A stretch of DNA of 64,000 nucleotides, taken from positions 1-64,000 of the forward strand of contig DAOULR010000009.1 of NCBI GenBank assembly GCA_034419075.1, read 5' to 3'. Shown here piece by piece: positions 43,759-52,690 of the stretch. Position numbers and translations under genes: made by a program. The notes below the pieces were generated by a model. That model made no database searches, had not been told where the DNA came from, and saw nothing but the letters and a program-made list of their open reading frames with translations. Origin of the DNA: E44-bin88 sp034419075 (GTDB lineage: Bacteria > Chloroflexota > Dehalococcoidia > Dehalococcoidales > BS750m-G39). Each line of letters opens with the position of its first letter. Positions within the stretch are counted from its first letter, which is position 1.

Positions 43759-44610
43759 ATGGGACTCCGCATCACCACCTTGAGCGAGAATACGGCGGGC
43801 AGGGACGGCTTCCTGGGGGAGTGGGGAGTAAGCTTCCTGGTGGAGAGCGACGACACCAAGGTCCTCTACGACACGGGGCAGAGCTTTTCCACCACCCACA
43901 ACGCCAGGCTGCTGGGCGTTGATTTTAACCAGGTCGAAAAGATCGTCTTGAGCCACGGCCACTTCGACCACACCGGGGGGCTCAAGGGCGTCCTGAGCGA
44001 GATAGCTAAGGAGATTGAGGTAATTGCCCACCCCGACATCTGGCAGGCCAAATACAACCGCCAGGGCGAAGAGCCGAGGTACATCGGCATCCCCTTTTCC
44101 CGCGGCGAGCTGGAGGACCTGGGCGCTAGATTCAACCTTACCTCGGAGCCGGTGGCCATAAGCGACTCAATAATGACCAGCGGCGAGGTGCCCATGGTGA
44201 CCGACTACGAGGAGATAGAAGCCTTCCTGGCGGTTAAGGAAAACGGGAATTTCAAGCCCGACGTCTTCCGGGACGACCAGGCGCTTATAATAAAGACCAA
44301 ACCAGGACTGGTGGTTGTTCTGGGCTGCGCCCACCGCGGTATCATCAATACCCTCTACCACGCCCAGAAGATTAGCGGCGTAAAAAAGATAGACACCGTT
44401 ATCGGCGGCTGCCACCTGATGAACTCGAGCGAGGAACGAATCTGGCGGACGGTGGCTGACCTCAAGGAACTGGGGGTGGGGAGGCTGGGGGTCTGCCACT
44501 GCACGGGGCTGGCGGCCTCGGTGGTACTAGCCCAGGAATTCGGCGAGCGGTTCTTACAGAACAACGCGGGCACCGTGCTGACCCTATGGCCAGAGCCTGC
44601 CGGCAATTAA
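43759..44610 (+). CDS. MBL-fold metallohydrolase, dihydropterin-phosphate synthase-like
   Basis: The 283-residue protein has a complete SHGHFDHTGGL metal motif, LGCAHRGIINTL, and GGCHLMNSSEERI. This is the layout of the group that includes an enzyme of methanopterin synthesis in archaea; in bacteria most members are uncharacterised. The start is ATG 43759, 7 nt after AAGGGG. It follows the membrane gene by 9 nt and belongs to the Fur-controlled run. Confidence 0.85.
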   Translation: MGLRITTLSENTAGRDGFLGEWGVSFLVESDDTKVLYDTGQSFSTTHNARLLGVDFNQVEKIVLSHGHFDHTGGLKGVLSEIAKEIEVIAHPDIWQAKYNRQGEEPRYIGIPFSRGELEDLGARFNLTSEPVAISDSIMTSGEVPMVTDYEEIEAFLAVKENGNFKPDVFRDDQALIIKTKPGLVVVLGCAHRGIINTLYHAQKISGVKKIDTVIGGCHLMNSSEERIWRTVADLKELGVGRLGVCHCTGLAASVVLAQEFGERFLQNNAGTVLTLWPEPAGN

Positions 44611-44621
44611 CAAAATAACCC

Positions 44622-44650
44622 TTGACAAAGTCCGAGGGGTTATCTACACT
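44622..44650 (+). promoter_or_regulatory. Promoter of the ABC solute receptor gene
   Basis: TTGACA at 44622-44627 and TACACT at 44645-44650 are separated by 17 nt, leaving a leader of about 140 nt. Confidence 0.75.
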
Positions 44651-44743
44651 TCAAAACAGACGGTAATAGAGGTCCCCGAAGCCAAACACCCCTTACCGCT
44701 TCATTAACATTAGAACGCCAGCGTTATCAGCTAAAGGAAGGGG

Positions 44744-44800
44744 GTGATAGGTTCGAGCGTTTATTATAACTACATTAGTGAAACAAGGAGAGACGGATGA
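44744..44800 (+). CDS. Possible 18-codon leader frame before the solute receptor gene
   Basis: A GTG-started frame (VIGSSVYYNYISE...) follows AAGGAAGG and ends in a TGA that overlaps the next ATG (ATGA). It covers the ribosome site of the next gene, so it could couple translation. The ribosome site is weaker than those at 1911, 6992 and 8526. Low confidence. Confidence 0.2.
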   Translation: MIGSSVYYNYISETRRDG

Positions 44801-46011
44801 ATAAGAATCTATGGTTAATTCCCCTAGCCATCTTGTTGGTCGTCAGCGTGATGGCGGTTGGCTGCACCAAGGGCGAGGAGGAAAGGGACTCAATCGTATT
44901 CGGGCAGGCGGTTTCCTTAAGCGGCATGCTGGCCGCCGGTAACGCCGTCGCCAGTACTCCTTACTACGATTTATGGGTCCACGATGTCAACGCCGAGGGC
45001 GGTATCTACATAGAGGAGCTTGGTCAGCGATTACCCGTCGAACTGCTTATCTATGACGATGGCTCCGACATTGGCAACATGACCCTGTTACTGGAAAAAC
45101 TGATAACCGAGGATGAGGTTGATTTCATCCTACCCCCATGGAGCACGGCCATGCTCTTTGCCGCCGCTTCCATCGCCGATAAATACGATTACATACTAAT
45201 CGGCGGCGCCGGCGGCGCGGCGAGCCTGAAGGAAATGCAGCTGCCCTACTTCTTCCAAGTGCTGAACTTCTCCGACACCCAGGTGCCCACCCTAGCCGAT
45301 ATCCTGGTGGAACTGGGCGTACAGCGGGTGGGCATAATCTTTATCAGCGACCTTCACGGCGTAGAGTACTCGGGGGCGGCGACTCCTGAGTTCGCCACCC
45401 GCGGGCTCGATGTCGTCATGGTGAAGAGCTATCCGCCTACTGTCAGCGACGTATCACTGATGCTGAAAGAGGCCCAGTCGCTCGAAGCCGACGCCCTCAT
45501 CTGTTTCAGCTACCCCGATGACAGCATGCTCATCACCGGCACGGCGATCTCGCTGGGCGCAGACTTCGACGTCTTCTACCTCAGTGTCTGCCCAGCTTTC
45601 ACCTTCTATTATGGTGCCTTCGGGCCTCTAACTGAGGGCGTAATGGGCGGGGGTGCCTGGAACGAGAAAAGCTCGCCAGAAGCCGCCGCTTTCTCCGCTC
45701 ACTACACGGAGGTGACCGGAGAGCCAATGGGCAACTATTGGGGCTCGATCTATTTCTACTCGTCGATGCAACACCTGCAACAGGCGATAGAGGAAGCGGG
45801 CACCCTGGACCAGGCGGTCATCAGAGACCTCCTCGCCACGCGGACCTACCAAACGGCCCTGGGCGCCTTTGCCTACGACGAGAGGCAAATCTTTTCAGCT
45901 AACCATCCCGGTGAGATAGGCCAGTGGCAAAACGGTATCTTCGAGGTTATTGACCCCGGCGCCAAGCGCACCGCACCGCCTATACTGAAACCGGCCTGGC
46001 CGACGGAATAG
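44797..46011 (+). CDS. ABC-type substrate-binding lipoprotein (branched-chain amino acid receptor type)
   Basis: The 404-residue protein has a lipoprotein signal (AVGC, Cys23) and a type I periplasmic-binding fold: VFGQAVSLSGMLAAGN at the start, DVNAEGGIYI, and a hinge region like LivJ. It should capture an amino acid or related small ligand outside the membrane. No permease or ATPase genes lie beside it, so its transporter is elsewhere or it acts as a sensor. Confidence 0.9.
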   Translation: MNKNLWLIPLAILLVVSVMAVGCTKGEEERDSIVFGQAVSLSGMLAAGNAVASTPYYDLWVHDVNAEGGIYIEELGQRLPVELLIYDDGSDIGNMTLLLEKLITEDEVDFILPPWSTAMLFAAASIADKYDYILIGGAGGAASLKEMQLPYFFQVLNFSDTQVPTLADILVELGVQRVGIIFISDLHGVEYSGAATPEFATRGLDVVMVKSYPPTVSDVSLMLKEAQSLEADALICFSYPDDSMLITGTAISLGADFDVFYLSVCPAFTFYYGAFGPLTEGVMGGGAWNEKSSPEAAAFSAHYTEVTGEPMGNYWGSIYFYSSMQHLQQAIEEAGTLDQAVIRDLLATRTYQTALGAFAYDERQIFSANHPGEIGQWQNGIFEVIDPGAKRTAPPILKPAWPTE

Positions 46012-46048
46012 CTCTAACGAAAACAAACGAACCGGTTGTTAACTTTGG

Positions 46049-46077
46049 CAGGCGGCTCCGAAATACGGAGCCGCCTG
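46049..46077 (+). promoter_or_regulatory. Perfect hairpin upstream of pyrD
   Basis: CAGGCGGCTCCG, loop AAATA, and the exact complement form a 12-bp stem. A GGGGAG ribosome site follows at once, and no T run does. It may protect the upstream mRNA end or influence pyrD translation. Confidence 0.65.
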
Positions 46078-46090
46078 TGGGGAGTTGTCT

Positions 46091-47014
46091 TTGAACCTCT
46101 CAGTGCAACTGGCGCCTAGGAACAAAAAAGGCCTGGCCTTGGCCAACCCGGTAATGACGGCCTCGGGGACCTTCGGCTGGGGCACCGAGTACGAGCACCT
46201 CTTTGATATTCAGAAGCTGGGGGCCATCGTCGTTAAGGGGACTACGCTCAAGCCCAGAGAGGGCAACCCCCAGCCGAGGCTGGGGGAAACGCCCTGCGGC
46301 GTGCTCAACGCCATTGGGATGCAGAATATCGGTGTCGAAGCCGTCACCAAGGAAAAGGCGCCTATCTGGGCGGGGTGGCGGGTGCCCGTCATCGTTAATA
46401 TCTTGGGCGAGACCGTCGAGGAGTATGCCGAGTTGGCCCGAAGGCTGGAGGTAGTGGCTGGTATCAGCGGCCTCGAGGTCAACATCGGCTGCCCCAACGT
46501 CGAAGCCGGAGGCGCCGAGTTCGGCGCCGAACCCAAGCCAGCCGCTAAAGTTACCGCGGCGGTTAGGCAGGCGACATCGCTACCGCTAATGGTCAAGCTG
46601 ACCCCCAACACGGGGGACATCGTCGCCGTAGCCCAAGCCGTGGCTGAAGCCGGCGCCGACGCTATTTCACTAATCAACACCCTTAAGGGCGTGGCTGTTG
46701 ATATATCGAAACGCCGACCTTTACTGGGTAATGTCAGCGGGGGCCTATCGGGGCCAGCGATAAAGCCTGTCGCCCTCTACATGGTCTACGAGGTGGCTGG
46801 CGCCGTCAGCGTGCCCGTAGTGGGCATCGGTGGTATTTCCAGCGCCAGCGACGCCCTGGAGTTTATTATGGCCGGAGCCAGCGCTGTCCAGGTGGGTACG
46901 GCCAACTTTTCTAACCCCAAAGCCCCACTTGAGGTGCTGGAAGGCATCGAGGGGTTCATGACCCAAGAGAGGGTCAAGGATATCACCGAGCTTATCGGGA
47001 CCGCCAGGGGCTAG
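46091..47014 (+). CDS. pyrD: Dihydroorotate dehydrogenase, class 1B catalytic subunit
   Basis: The FMN enzyme oxidises dihydroorotate to orotate in pyrimidine synthesis. The 307-residue product has NPVMTASGTFGWG, the FMN-site motif NAIGMQNIG, the catalytic Cys loop VNIGCPNVEAGG of class 1B, and GIGGISSASDALEF. Class 1B enzymes use an NAD-linked PyrK partner; no pyrK is visible here. TTG 46091 is chosen over TTG 46085 because it stands 6 nt after GGGGAG. It converges with the gene at 47011. Confidence 0.95.
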   Translation: MNLSVQLAPRNKKGLALANPVMTASGTFGWGTEYEHLFDIQKLGAIVVKGTTLKPREGNPQPRLGETPCGVLNAIGMQNIGVEAVTKEKAPIWAGWRVPVIVNILGETVEEYAELARRLEVVAGISGLEVNIGCPNVEAGGAEFGAEPKPAAKVTAAVRQATSLPLMVKLTPNTGDIVAVAQAVAEAGADAISLINTLKGVAVDISKRRPLLGNVSGGLSGPAIKPVALYMVYEVAGAVSVPVVGIGGISSASDALEFIMAGASAVQVGTANFSNPKAPLEVLEGIEGFMTQERVKDITELIGTARG

Positions 47015-48198
47015 TAGTAATAGTAGTCGTCATACCTTCGGCGCATCTTGACAATGAAGGCGACGATCACAACCACTAAGGCCGCTATAGCCAGCCCTAC
47101 TATCGTCCAGATAACTGCGCCGGAGAGCCCAGTCCCAGTCGAGGGTGCTTTCGCTTCACTGACCGTATCCCTGACCGTAAACGAGCCCTCAAGACCGTTA
47201 ACCCCCACCGAATAGGTGCCGGCCTCATCGCCGGACATGGTAAAGCTCACCTCCTGGCTGCCGCCAGCCAGGGTTAGTTCTGTCGTTTCCACCACCACCC
47301 CGTTTATAGTGAGGGCAACGCTGTAGCTGCCTTCCAGCTCGCCTGTGTTGGTCACCAGGGCGCTTACCGTCACCGCTTCGCCGCTATAAGTCTCCAGGGG
47401 CGAGATATTAAGCTCGCTGATAGCGAAGGCAGCGGGCGTTGGCGTGTGTACGGGGGCAATCACGGCGAAGGTGCTTAGGTGATTGAGCCGGGTGGAAACG
47501 GTATGTCTCCTCGTATCGACCCCCGACGTCAGAACCAGCCACTGGCCGGCTTCCTCGTCATAGTAGCCCAGAAACAGGTCATCTTCGTCTACATCTGGGG
47601 GGATTTCGTCGGGGTCATAGCTGAAGTTCATGGTGATCAGTCGGTCGAAGAGTGCCCCGTGGGGTCCCAGCTCGTAGGTCGACCCGACGATACAGGCATC
47701 GGGGGGCGGGGGCGGGGGCGCATCGGCAATAGCCAGGTCTATATCGAAGAGCGGGGCGCCCTCACTATCCCGGACAACAGTGCCCTCCGGAAAAACGATC
47801 TGTAGCCTTTCATCCTCGGAGACAATCTCTTCGGGGAAGAATTGGGCGGTTATGGTGGTTTCGGCAACTATGGTTACATCCGTCGGGTTTTCGTCACCGC
47901 TCAGGCTTCCGCTCCAGCCGACGAAATAATAGCCATCGGCAGGTTCCGCCCTAAGAAAGACTTGCTCGCCCTCCTCGATGAGACGAACGAAGGGGTAAGA
48001 GCCCGGAAGCTGTCCTCCTATCTCGACATCGCCACCGCTATCGGGGCTGACATAGACACGGAAAATATCGGCCGGGCCGGGCGTGCTGCCACAGCAACCG
48101 GCTCCGGCGGGGACAGCCGTTAAGGACAACGCCAGTACGGGCAGCAGCACCGCCAGTACCAGCCAGGGTAAGGCATTTTTGCTCAGCTTCATCTTCAT
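47011..48198 (-). CDS. Membrane-anchored surface protein with bacterial-repeat, ZU5-like and CARDB domains (1)
   Basis: About 395 residues with a signal peptide (cleavage near PAGA). It has a GWSG bacterial-repeat domain (about 50-110) and a ZU5-like region containing YELGPHGALFDRLITMNF (about 185-230). A CARDB domain follows (about 260-345, with NTGELEGSYSVAL), and a C-terminal membrane helix ends in RRRYDDYYYY. The order fits a cell-surface protein held by its C-terminal helix. It is a close paralogue of the next gene and its last codons overlap pyrD. Confidence 0.8.
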   Translation of the reverse strand: MKMKLSKNALPWLVLAVLLPVLALSLTAVPAGAGCCGSTPGPADIFRVYVSPDSGGDVEIGGQLPGSYPFVRLIEEGEQVFLRAEPADGYYFVGWSGSLSGDENPTDVTIVAETTITAQFFPEEIVSEDERLQIVFPEGTVVRDSEGAPLFDIDLAIADAPPPPPPDACIVGSTYELGPHGALFDRLITMNFSYDPDEIPPDVDEDDLFLGYYDEEAGQWLVLTSGVDTRRHTVSTRLNHLSTFAVIAPVHTPTPAAFAISELNISPLETYSGEAVTVSALVTNTGELEGSYSVALTINGVVVETTELTLAGGSQEVSFTMSGDEAGTYSVGVNGLEGSFTVRDTVSEAKAPSTGTGLSGAVIWTIVGLAIAALVVVIVAFIVKMRRRYDDYYYY

Positions 48199-48230
48199 CA
48201 GTTCCACCTCTACTTGGTTTATATAACTAC

Positions 48231-48260
48231 ATTCTACATGGTTGCACGTTTAAAATTCAA
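48231..48260 (-). promoter_or_regulatory. Promoter of the first CARDB surface gene
   Basis: On the minus strand TTGAAT (48260-48255) and TAGAAT (48236-48231) are separated by 18 nt. A leader with an AGAGGTGG ribosome site precedes the start. Confidence 0.6.
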
Positions 48261-48285
48261 ATTTTGTCAAGGGAGTCCAGTATTA

Positions 48286-49458
48286 TTAGCCGTGGTCTCG
48301 GCGCACTGAGACAATGGAGGCAATAACGGCCGAAGCCACTAAGGCCGCTAAAGCCAGCCCTAAAATCGCCCAGATAACCGCGCCGGGGAGCGCTATCGGT
48401 AAGAGAGGTGCCTCCAAGACCACAAACGAGCTCTCAAGGCCGTTAACCTCCACCGAGTAACTGCCGGCTTCATCGCCAGCCGTGCAAAAGACTACCGTCT
48501 GGCTGCCGCCAGCCATGGTTACTTCTCTGGCTTCGATTACTATTCCGTCCAGTTTGAGATTAAGGGTGTAGCTGCCTTCCATCTCACCCGTATTGGTCAC
48601 CAGGACGCTTACCGTCACCGTCTCGTCGATTTCGGCCTCCAGCGGCGAGATATTAAGCGCGCTGATGGCGAAGGCAGCGGGCAGTGGCGGGGGGTTGGGG
48701 GCAATCACGGCGAAGGTGCTCAGGTGGTCAATCGGGGCGGTAATGGTGTCATTGGCCATATCGACCGCCGACGGTAAAACCAGCCATTGGGCGGCTTCAC
48801 CATCGTAGTAGCCCAAGGTCAGCTCTTCCTCAGCTACCCGGGGAGGGATTTCATCAGTGCTATAGCTGAAGCTCAGGCTAACCGGCTGGTCGAAGTTCGC
48901 TCCGTGGGGTCCCAGCTCATAGGGCAGCCCGACGATTTCAGCCTCGGGGGGTGGAGGCAACAATGTCTCATCAACAGCAATTTCCAGACTGGCGAGAGGG
49001 GTGCCGTCTCCATCCTGGACAACGGTGCCCACCGGAAAAACGAGATGAAGCCTGTTGTCCTCGGAGGCAATCTCCTTCGGGAAAAAATGGGCGATGACTG
49101 TCTTGTCAGCCGTCATCCTTACGTATACCGGGCTCTCATTGCTGCTCAGGTCTCCGCTCCAGCCGACAAAGTAATAGCCATCGGCGGGCAAGGCTTCAAG
49201 AGAGACGATTTCGTTCTGCACCACGGTACGGCTAAAGGGATAGGAGAGGGGCAACTGTTTCTCTACCTCGACATCGCCGCCCGGGCTGACTTCAACGTGG
49301 ATGGTCTTGGTTGTGAGGAAAGGAGGAGATGGAGTACCACCTTCCTCGCAGGGGCAGCCGGCGCTAGCCACACCCGCCGTTGAGGACAGCGCCAGCAAGG
49401 GCAGCACCAGCGCCAGAACCAGCCAGGGCAGGGCGACTTTGGACAGCCTTAGGTTCAT
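48286..49458 (-). CDS. Membrane-anchored surface protein with bacterial-repeat, ZU5-like and CARDB domains (2)
   Basis: A 390-residue paralogue with the same order of parts: signal peptide, GWSG repeat domain, ZU5-like region (YELGPHGANFDQPVSLSF), CARDB (NTGEMEGSYTLNL) and a C-terminal helix with a short basic tail. It lacks the Tyr tail of its partner. ATG 49458 is used; no ribosome site precedes it and a promoter -10 box lies 8 nt upstream, so it may be leaderless. The pair probably arose by tandem duplication. Confidence 0.8.
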   Translation of the reverse strand: MNLRLSKVALPWLVLALVLPLLALSSTAGVASAGCPCEEGGTPSPPFLTTKTIHVEVSPGGDVEVEKQLPLSYPFSRTVVQNEIVSLEALPADGYYFVGWSGDLSSNESPVYVRMTADKTVIAHFFPKEIASEDNRLHLVFPVGTVVQDGDGTPLASLEIAVDETLLPPPPEAEIVGLPYELGPHGANFDQPVSLSFSYSTDEIPPRVAEEELTLGYYDGEAAQWLVLPSAVDMANDTITAPIDHLSTFAVIAPNPPPLPAAFAISALNISPLEAEIDETVTVSVLVTNTGEMEGSYTLNLKLDGIVIEAREVTMAGGSQTVVFCTAGDEAGSYSVEVNGLESSFVVLEAPLLPIALPGAVIWAILGLALAALVASAVIASIVSVRRDHG

Positions 49459-49466
49459 ATAGCCAT

Positions 49467-49495
49467 ATTTTACCCCGCGGGTGGCCAGGATACAA
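49467..49495 (-). promoter_or_regulatory. Promoter of the second CARDB surface gene, leaderless layout
   Basis: On the minus strand TTGTAT (49495-49490), a 17-nt spacer and TAAAAT (49472-49467) end 8 nt before ATG 49458. Confidence 0.55.
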
Positions 49496-49550
49496 ATTGG
49501 GCTTAATGTCTGCATCTTCCTGCAGGGGGGTGTCTCTGCAATCGGGGGTA

Positions 49551-49579
49551 TTGACAAAGGACGGGTTAGGTGTTAGCTT
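49551..49579 (+). promoter_or_regulatory. Possible promoter of the LRR lipoprotein gene
   Basis: TTGACA at 49551-49556 is followed, after 17 nt, by a poor -10 box (TAGCTT). The -35 match is strong and the -10 weak. Confidence 0.45.
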
Positions 49580-49642
49580 TTTGCCGAATGAACGTATAGA
49601 ACCCGCTCGTGCGGCGCCGGTTCGGTGGAAGGAGATGTTTAA

Positions 49643-50518
49643 ATGTTACCGAAAGTCTTTATCGTCATCGTCCTGATTACTCTGATGGCGGTGCCGCTGG
49701 CGGCCTGCCAGGGACCCCAAGCACCAGCACCACCACCAGGGCCACCATCCCCAGAGGGGCCAGAGGGACCGGAAACCATAACCTTCCCCGATGATAACCT
49801 TGAGGCTGCTGTAAGGGATGCCCTCGGCAAATCGGCGGGCGAAGAAATAACAGCTACGGAACTGGCTACCCTTACCACATTGATGGCCCATAGCAGAGAT
49901 ATCACCGACCTATCCGGCCTGGAATACTGCACCGGCCTGACCGAGCTCTACCTTTTTCTGAACCAGATAACTGATATTTCCTCGCTTTCCAGCCTCACTA
50001 ACTTGACTTTAATCGACCTTAGCCATAACCAGATAAGCGACCTCTCCCCCCTGGCCAACCTCACCAGTCTGACTGAGCTCAGGCTTCAGACTAACCAGAT
50101 AACTGACCTTTCCCCGCTGGCTAACCTCACCGGCCTGACTGAGCTCAGCTTTTTTGAGAACCAGGTAAGCGACATTTCCCCGCTGGCCAACCTCACCGGC
50201 CTGACTGAGCTTTTCTTTGACAATAACCAGATAAGCGACATCTCGCCTCTTTACAACCTTACCGACCTGACCATACTCTACATCCACGAGAACCAGATAA
50301 GCGACATTTCATCCCTAGCCAACCTCGTCAATCTGATGGTGCTCTACCTTGACGGGAACCAGATAAGCGACATCTTGCCACTGGTGGAGAACGGCGGACT
50401 GGGCGAAGGCGATGCGGTAAGTCTTAAAAACAACAACCTGGACCTTAGCGAAGGCTCGATTGACATGGGGAATATCAGGGCCTTGGAGGACAGGGGGGTA
50501 ATGGTTTACTACGAGTAG
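49643..50518 (+). CDS. Leucine-rich-repeat lipoprotein, internalin type
   Basis: The 291-residue protein has a lipoprotein signal (LAAC, Cys22), a Pro-rich linker resembling a shortened Gly-X-Y stretch, and about seven 22-residue LRR units of the internalin kind (LTELxLxxNQISDISPLANL). Such repeats form a curved binding face, so it is probably a surface adhesion or recognition protein. The signal peptide resembles those of the collagen-like lipoproteins at 7-8.4 kb. AAGGAG precedes the ATG. Confidence 0.9.
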   Translation: MLPKVFIVIVLITLMAVPLAACQGPQAPAPPPGPPSPEGPEGPETITFPDDNLEAAVRDALGKSAGEEITATELATLTTLMAHSRDITDLSGLEYCTGLTELYLFLNQITDISSLSSLTNLTLIDLSHNQISDLSPLANLTSLTELRLQTNQITDLSPLANLTGLTELSFFENQVSDISPLANLTGLTELFFDNNQISDISPLYNLTDLTILYIHENQISDISSLANLVNLMVLYLDGNQISDILPLVENGGLGEGDAVSLKNNNLDLSEGSIDMGNIRALEDRGVMVYYE

Positions 50519-50546
50519 CTATCGCCATCGTTTACTTTCCCCCAGT

Positions 50547-50576
50547 TTGCTTATATCTGCCCCTCTCAGGTATAAT
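50547..50576 (+). promoter_or_regulatory. Promoter of the MoxR/VWA genes
   Basis: TTGCTT at 50547-50552 and TATAAT at 50571-50576 are separated by 18 nt. The leader of about 80 nt contains a GCCGCG/CGCGGC stem. Confidence 0.6.
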
Positions 50577-50662
50577 TTATCTTGGGTGCGATTAAAACCC
50601 TCTAAAAACGACAATCTCAGCCGCGACCAAGCGTCCGCGGCCAATCTTTCAGGAGGATAGCA

Positions 50663-51499
50663 GTGGAAAAGGATAGTTTTGCCCAATTCAGCGGCTCGGA
50701 GGACTACGTTACCTCGGAACCGCTGGAGAACGCGGTCAACGTAGCCATTGCCCTGGGGCGGCCTTTGCTAATCAGGGGGGAGGCGGGGACGGGAAAGACC
50801 CTGCTCGCCCACAGCATCGCCCAGGGGCTGAATAAAAAATTAATTACCTGGAACGTCAAATCGACGACCAAGGCCCAGGAAGGGCTTTACGTATACGATA
50901 CCGTGCAAAGGCTCAACGACAGCCGTTTCGGCGATAAAGATATCTCCGACATCAAGCAGTACATCAAGCTGGGCAAGCTGGGGCAGGCCTTCAGCTCACC
51001 GGAGCAGGTGGTCCTGCTCATTGACGAGGTGGACAAGGCCGACATCGAGTTCCCCAACGACCTACTCAACGAGCTCGACGAGATGAGCTTTTATATTCCG
51101 GAGACCAACGAGACCATCAGCGCCATCCACCGCCCCATAACCGTTATCACCAGCAACGCCGAAAAAGAGCTACCCGATGCCTTCCTGCGGCGCTGTATCT
51201 TCCACTACATCGAGTTCCCCACCCCCGAACTGATGGAGGAAATCGTCAGAGTTCACTTCCCCGACATCAAGGACAGCCTACTCAGCGAGGCACTGAAGGC
51301 CTTCTACGCGCTGAGGCAGGTCGACGATTTCCGCAAGAAACCCTCGACCAGCGAACTTATCGACTGGATTCGGGCGCTTATCGCCGGCGGTATCCCTCAC
51401 GAGCATGTCGCCAAGCAGATGCCCTTTGTCGGCACCCTGCTCAAGAAAGAGAACGACTACGACTACTTCGTCAACAACTTTGTCATTCGGCGGCGCTAG
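50663..51499 (+). CDS. MoxR-type AAA+ ATPase
   Basis: The 278-residue AAA+ protein has Walker A GEAGTGKT (about 39-46), Walker B VVLLIDEVDKAD, sensor SNAEKELPDAFLRRC, and a C-terminal lid. MoxR ATPases act as chaperones that insert cofactors or mature complexes together with VWA partners. The next gene encodes such a partner and starts directly after the stop codon. The target enzyme is unknown. The start is GTG 50663 after CAGGAGG. Confidence 0.95.
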   Translation: MEKDSFAQFSGSEDYVTSEPLENAVNVAIALGRPLLIRGEAGTGKTLLAHSIAQGLNKKLITWNVKSTTKAQEGLYVYDTVQRLNDSRFGDKDISDIKQYIKLGKLGQAFSSPEQVVLLIDEVDKADIEFPNDLLNELDEMSFYIPETNETISAIHRPITVITSNAEKELPDAFLRRCIFHYIEFPTPELMEEIVRVHFPDIKDSLLSEALKAFYALRQVDDFRKKPSTSELIDWIRALIAGGIPHEHVAKQMPFVGTLLKKENDYDYFVNNFVIRRR

Positions 51500-52669
51500 A
51501 TGTTCACCGATTTTTTCTTTATCCTCCGCAAAAACAAGGTCCCCGTCTCCCTGGTGGAGTGGATGACGCTCATGGAGGCATTAGCCAAGGGGCACATCAA
51601 GGACCTGGACGACTTCTACTTTTTGGCCCGAGCCATACTGGTCAAGAGCGAAGCCTACTACGACCAGTACGACGTCGCCTTCCAGCAATACTTCCAGGGG
51701 GTGGAAGCCCCCGAGGAGATTACCGAGCAGGTGCTGGACTGGCTCAAAGACCCCCTCAACCGACTTTTCCTAAATGAGGAGGAACGGGCCAAGTTCGAGA
51801 GCATGGACTTCGACAAGCTCATCGAGGAGCTGGAGAAGCGGCTCAAAGAGCAGACCGAGCAGCACGACGGGGGCGGCCACTGGATCGGGCGGGGAGGCAC
51901 TTCCCCCTTTGGGCATTCGGGTTATCACCCCGCCGGCATCAGAATCGGGGGGCAGTCGGGGGGCAGGCACGCCGTCCAGATTGCCGGCGAGAGAAGATTC
52001 AAGAACTACCGCAGCGATTTAACGCTGGACGTGCGCCAGATCGGCATGGCTCTCAAAAAACTGAGGCAATTGCGCCGCACTGGCCTTGAGGATGAATTAG
52101 ACCTGGAAGGGACGATTAAAGCCACCGCCAAGAACGCCGGCGACCTCGACTTTATCTGGCAGCGCAGCCGCAAGAACACGGTTAAGCTGTTACTATTGAT
52201 GGACGTGGGCGGTTCCATGGAACCCTTCGCCAAGCTCTGCAGCCGCCTTTTCTCGGCGGCGCACTCCAGCACCCACTTCCGCGACTTCCAGTATTATTAC
52301 TTCCACAACTGCATCTATGATTACCTCTACAAAGACGTCGAGCGGGTGGACGCGGTGAGCACGGTGCACCTGCTGCGCACGCTGGAGTCCGACTACAAAC
52401 TTTTGCTGGTGGGCGACGCCCGCATGGGGCCCTGGGAGCTGACCGAGCGCTACGGGGCGATTAATTATTACGAGCGCAACGAGATACCGGGCATACTCTG
52501 GCTGAAGAGAATCCGCGACCACTTCGACCACAGCGTCTGGCTCAACCCCGACGACCCGCGCTTCTGGATTCACACCACAGTGCAGATGATAGGCAAGCTC
52601 TTCCCCATGTACCCGCTGACCCTTTCTGGGCTGGAGGAGGCGGTGGGCAAGCTGGTGGTGGCCAGGTAG
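51500..52669 (+). CDS. VWA-domain protein, CoxE-like, MoxR partner
   Basis: The 389-residue protein has a helical N-terminal half and a C-terminal von Willebrand A domain with the metal site DVGGSMEP near residue 235 and LLVGDARMGPWEL. CoxE-like proteins work with a MoxR ATPase in maturing metal enzymes. Its start touches the stop of the ATPase gene. Its last 14 codons have a diverged second copy at 54724-54765. Confidence 0.9.
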   Translation: MFTDFFFILRKNKVPVSLVEWMTLMEALAKGHIKDLDDFYFLARAILVKSEAYYDQYDVAFQQYFQGVEAPEEITEQVLDWLKDPLNRLFLNEEERAKFESMDFDKLIEELEKRLKEQTEQHDGGGHWIGRGGTSPFGHSGYHPAGIRIGGQSGGRHAVQIAGERRFKNYRSDLTLDVRQIGMALKKLRQLRRTGLEDELDLEGTIKATAKNAGDLDFIWQRSRKNTVKLLLLMDVGGSMEPFAKLCSRLFSAAHSSTHFRDFQYYYFHNCIYDYLYKDVERVDAVSTVHLLRTLESDYKLLLVGDARMGPWELTERYGAINYYERNEIPGILWLKRIRDHFDHSVWLNPDDPRFWIHTTVQMIGKLFPMYPLTLSGLEEAVGKLVVAR

Positions 52670-52690
52670 CCAAAGGAAGGAGCGTAGCTG

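Noticed and set aside
44797..46011. Complete branched-chain amino acid ABC operon
   Set aside because: Only the receptor is present; no permease or ATPase gene lies next to it.
49635..49676. Short frame overlapping the start of the LRR lipoprotein gene
   Set aside because: The AAGGAG site directly abuts its ATG, so spacing is wrong, and the site fits the LRR gene start at 49643.
50009..50518. LRR repeats considered as a DNA tandem repeat or CRISPR-like array
   Set aside because: The 66-bp periodicity follows the 22-residue protein repeat and varies in sequence. No CRISPR array was seen anywhere in the window.
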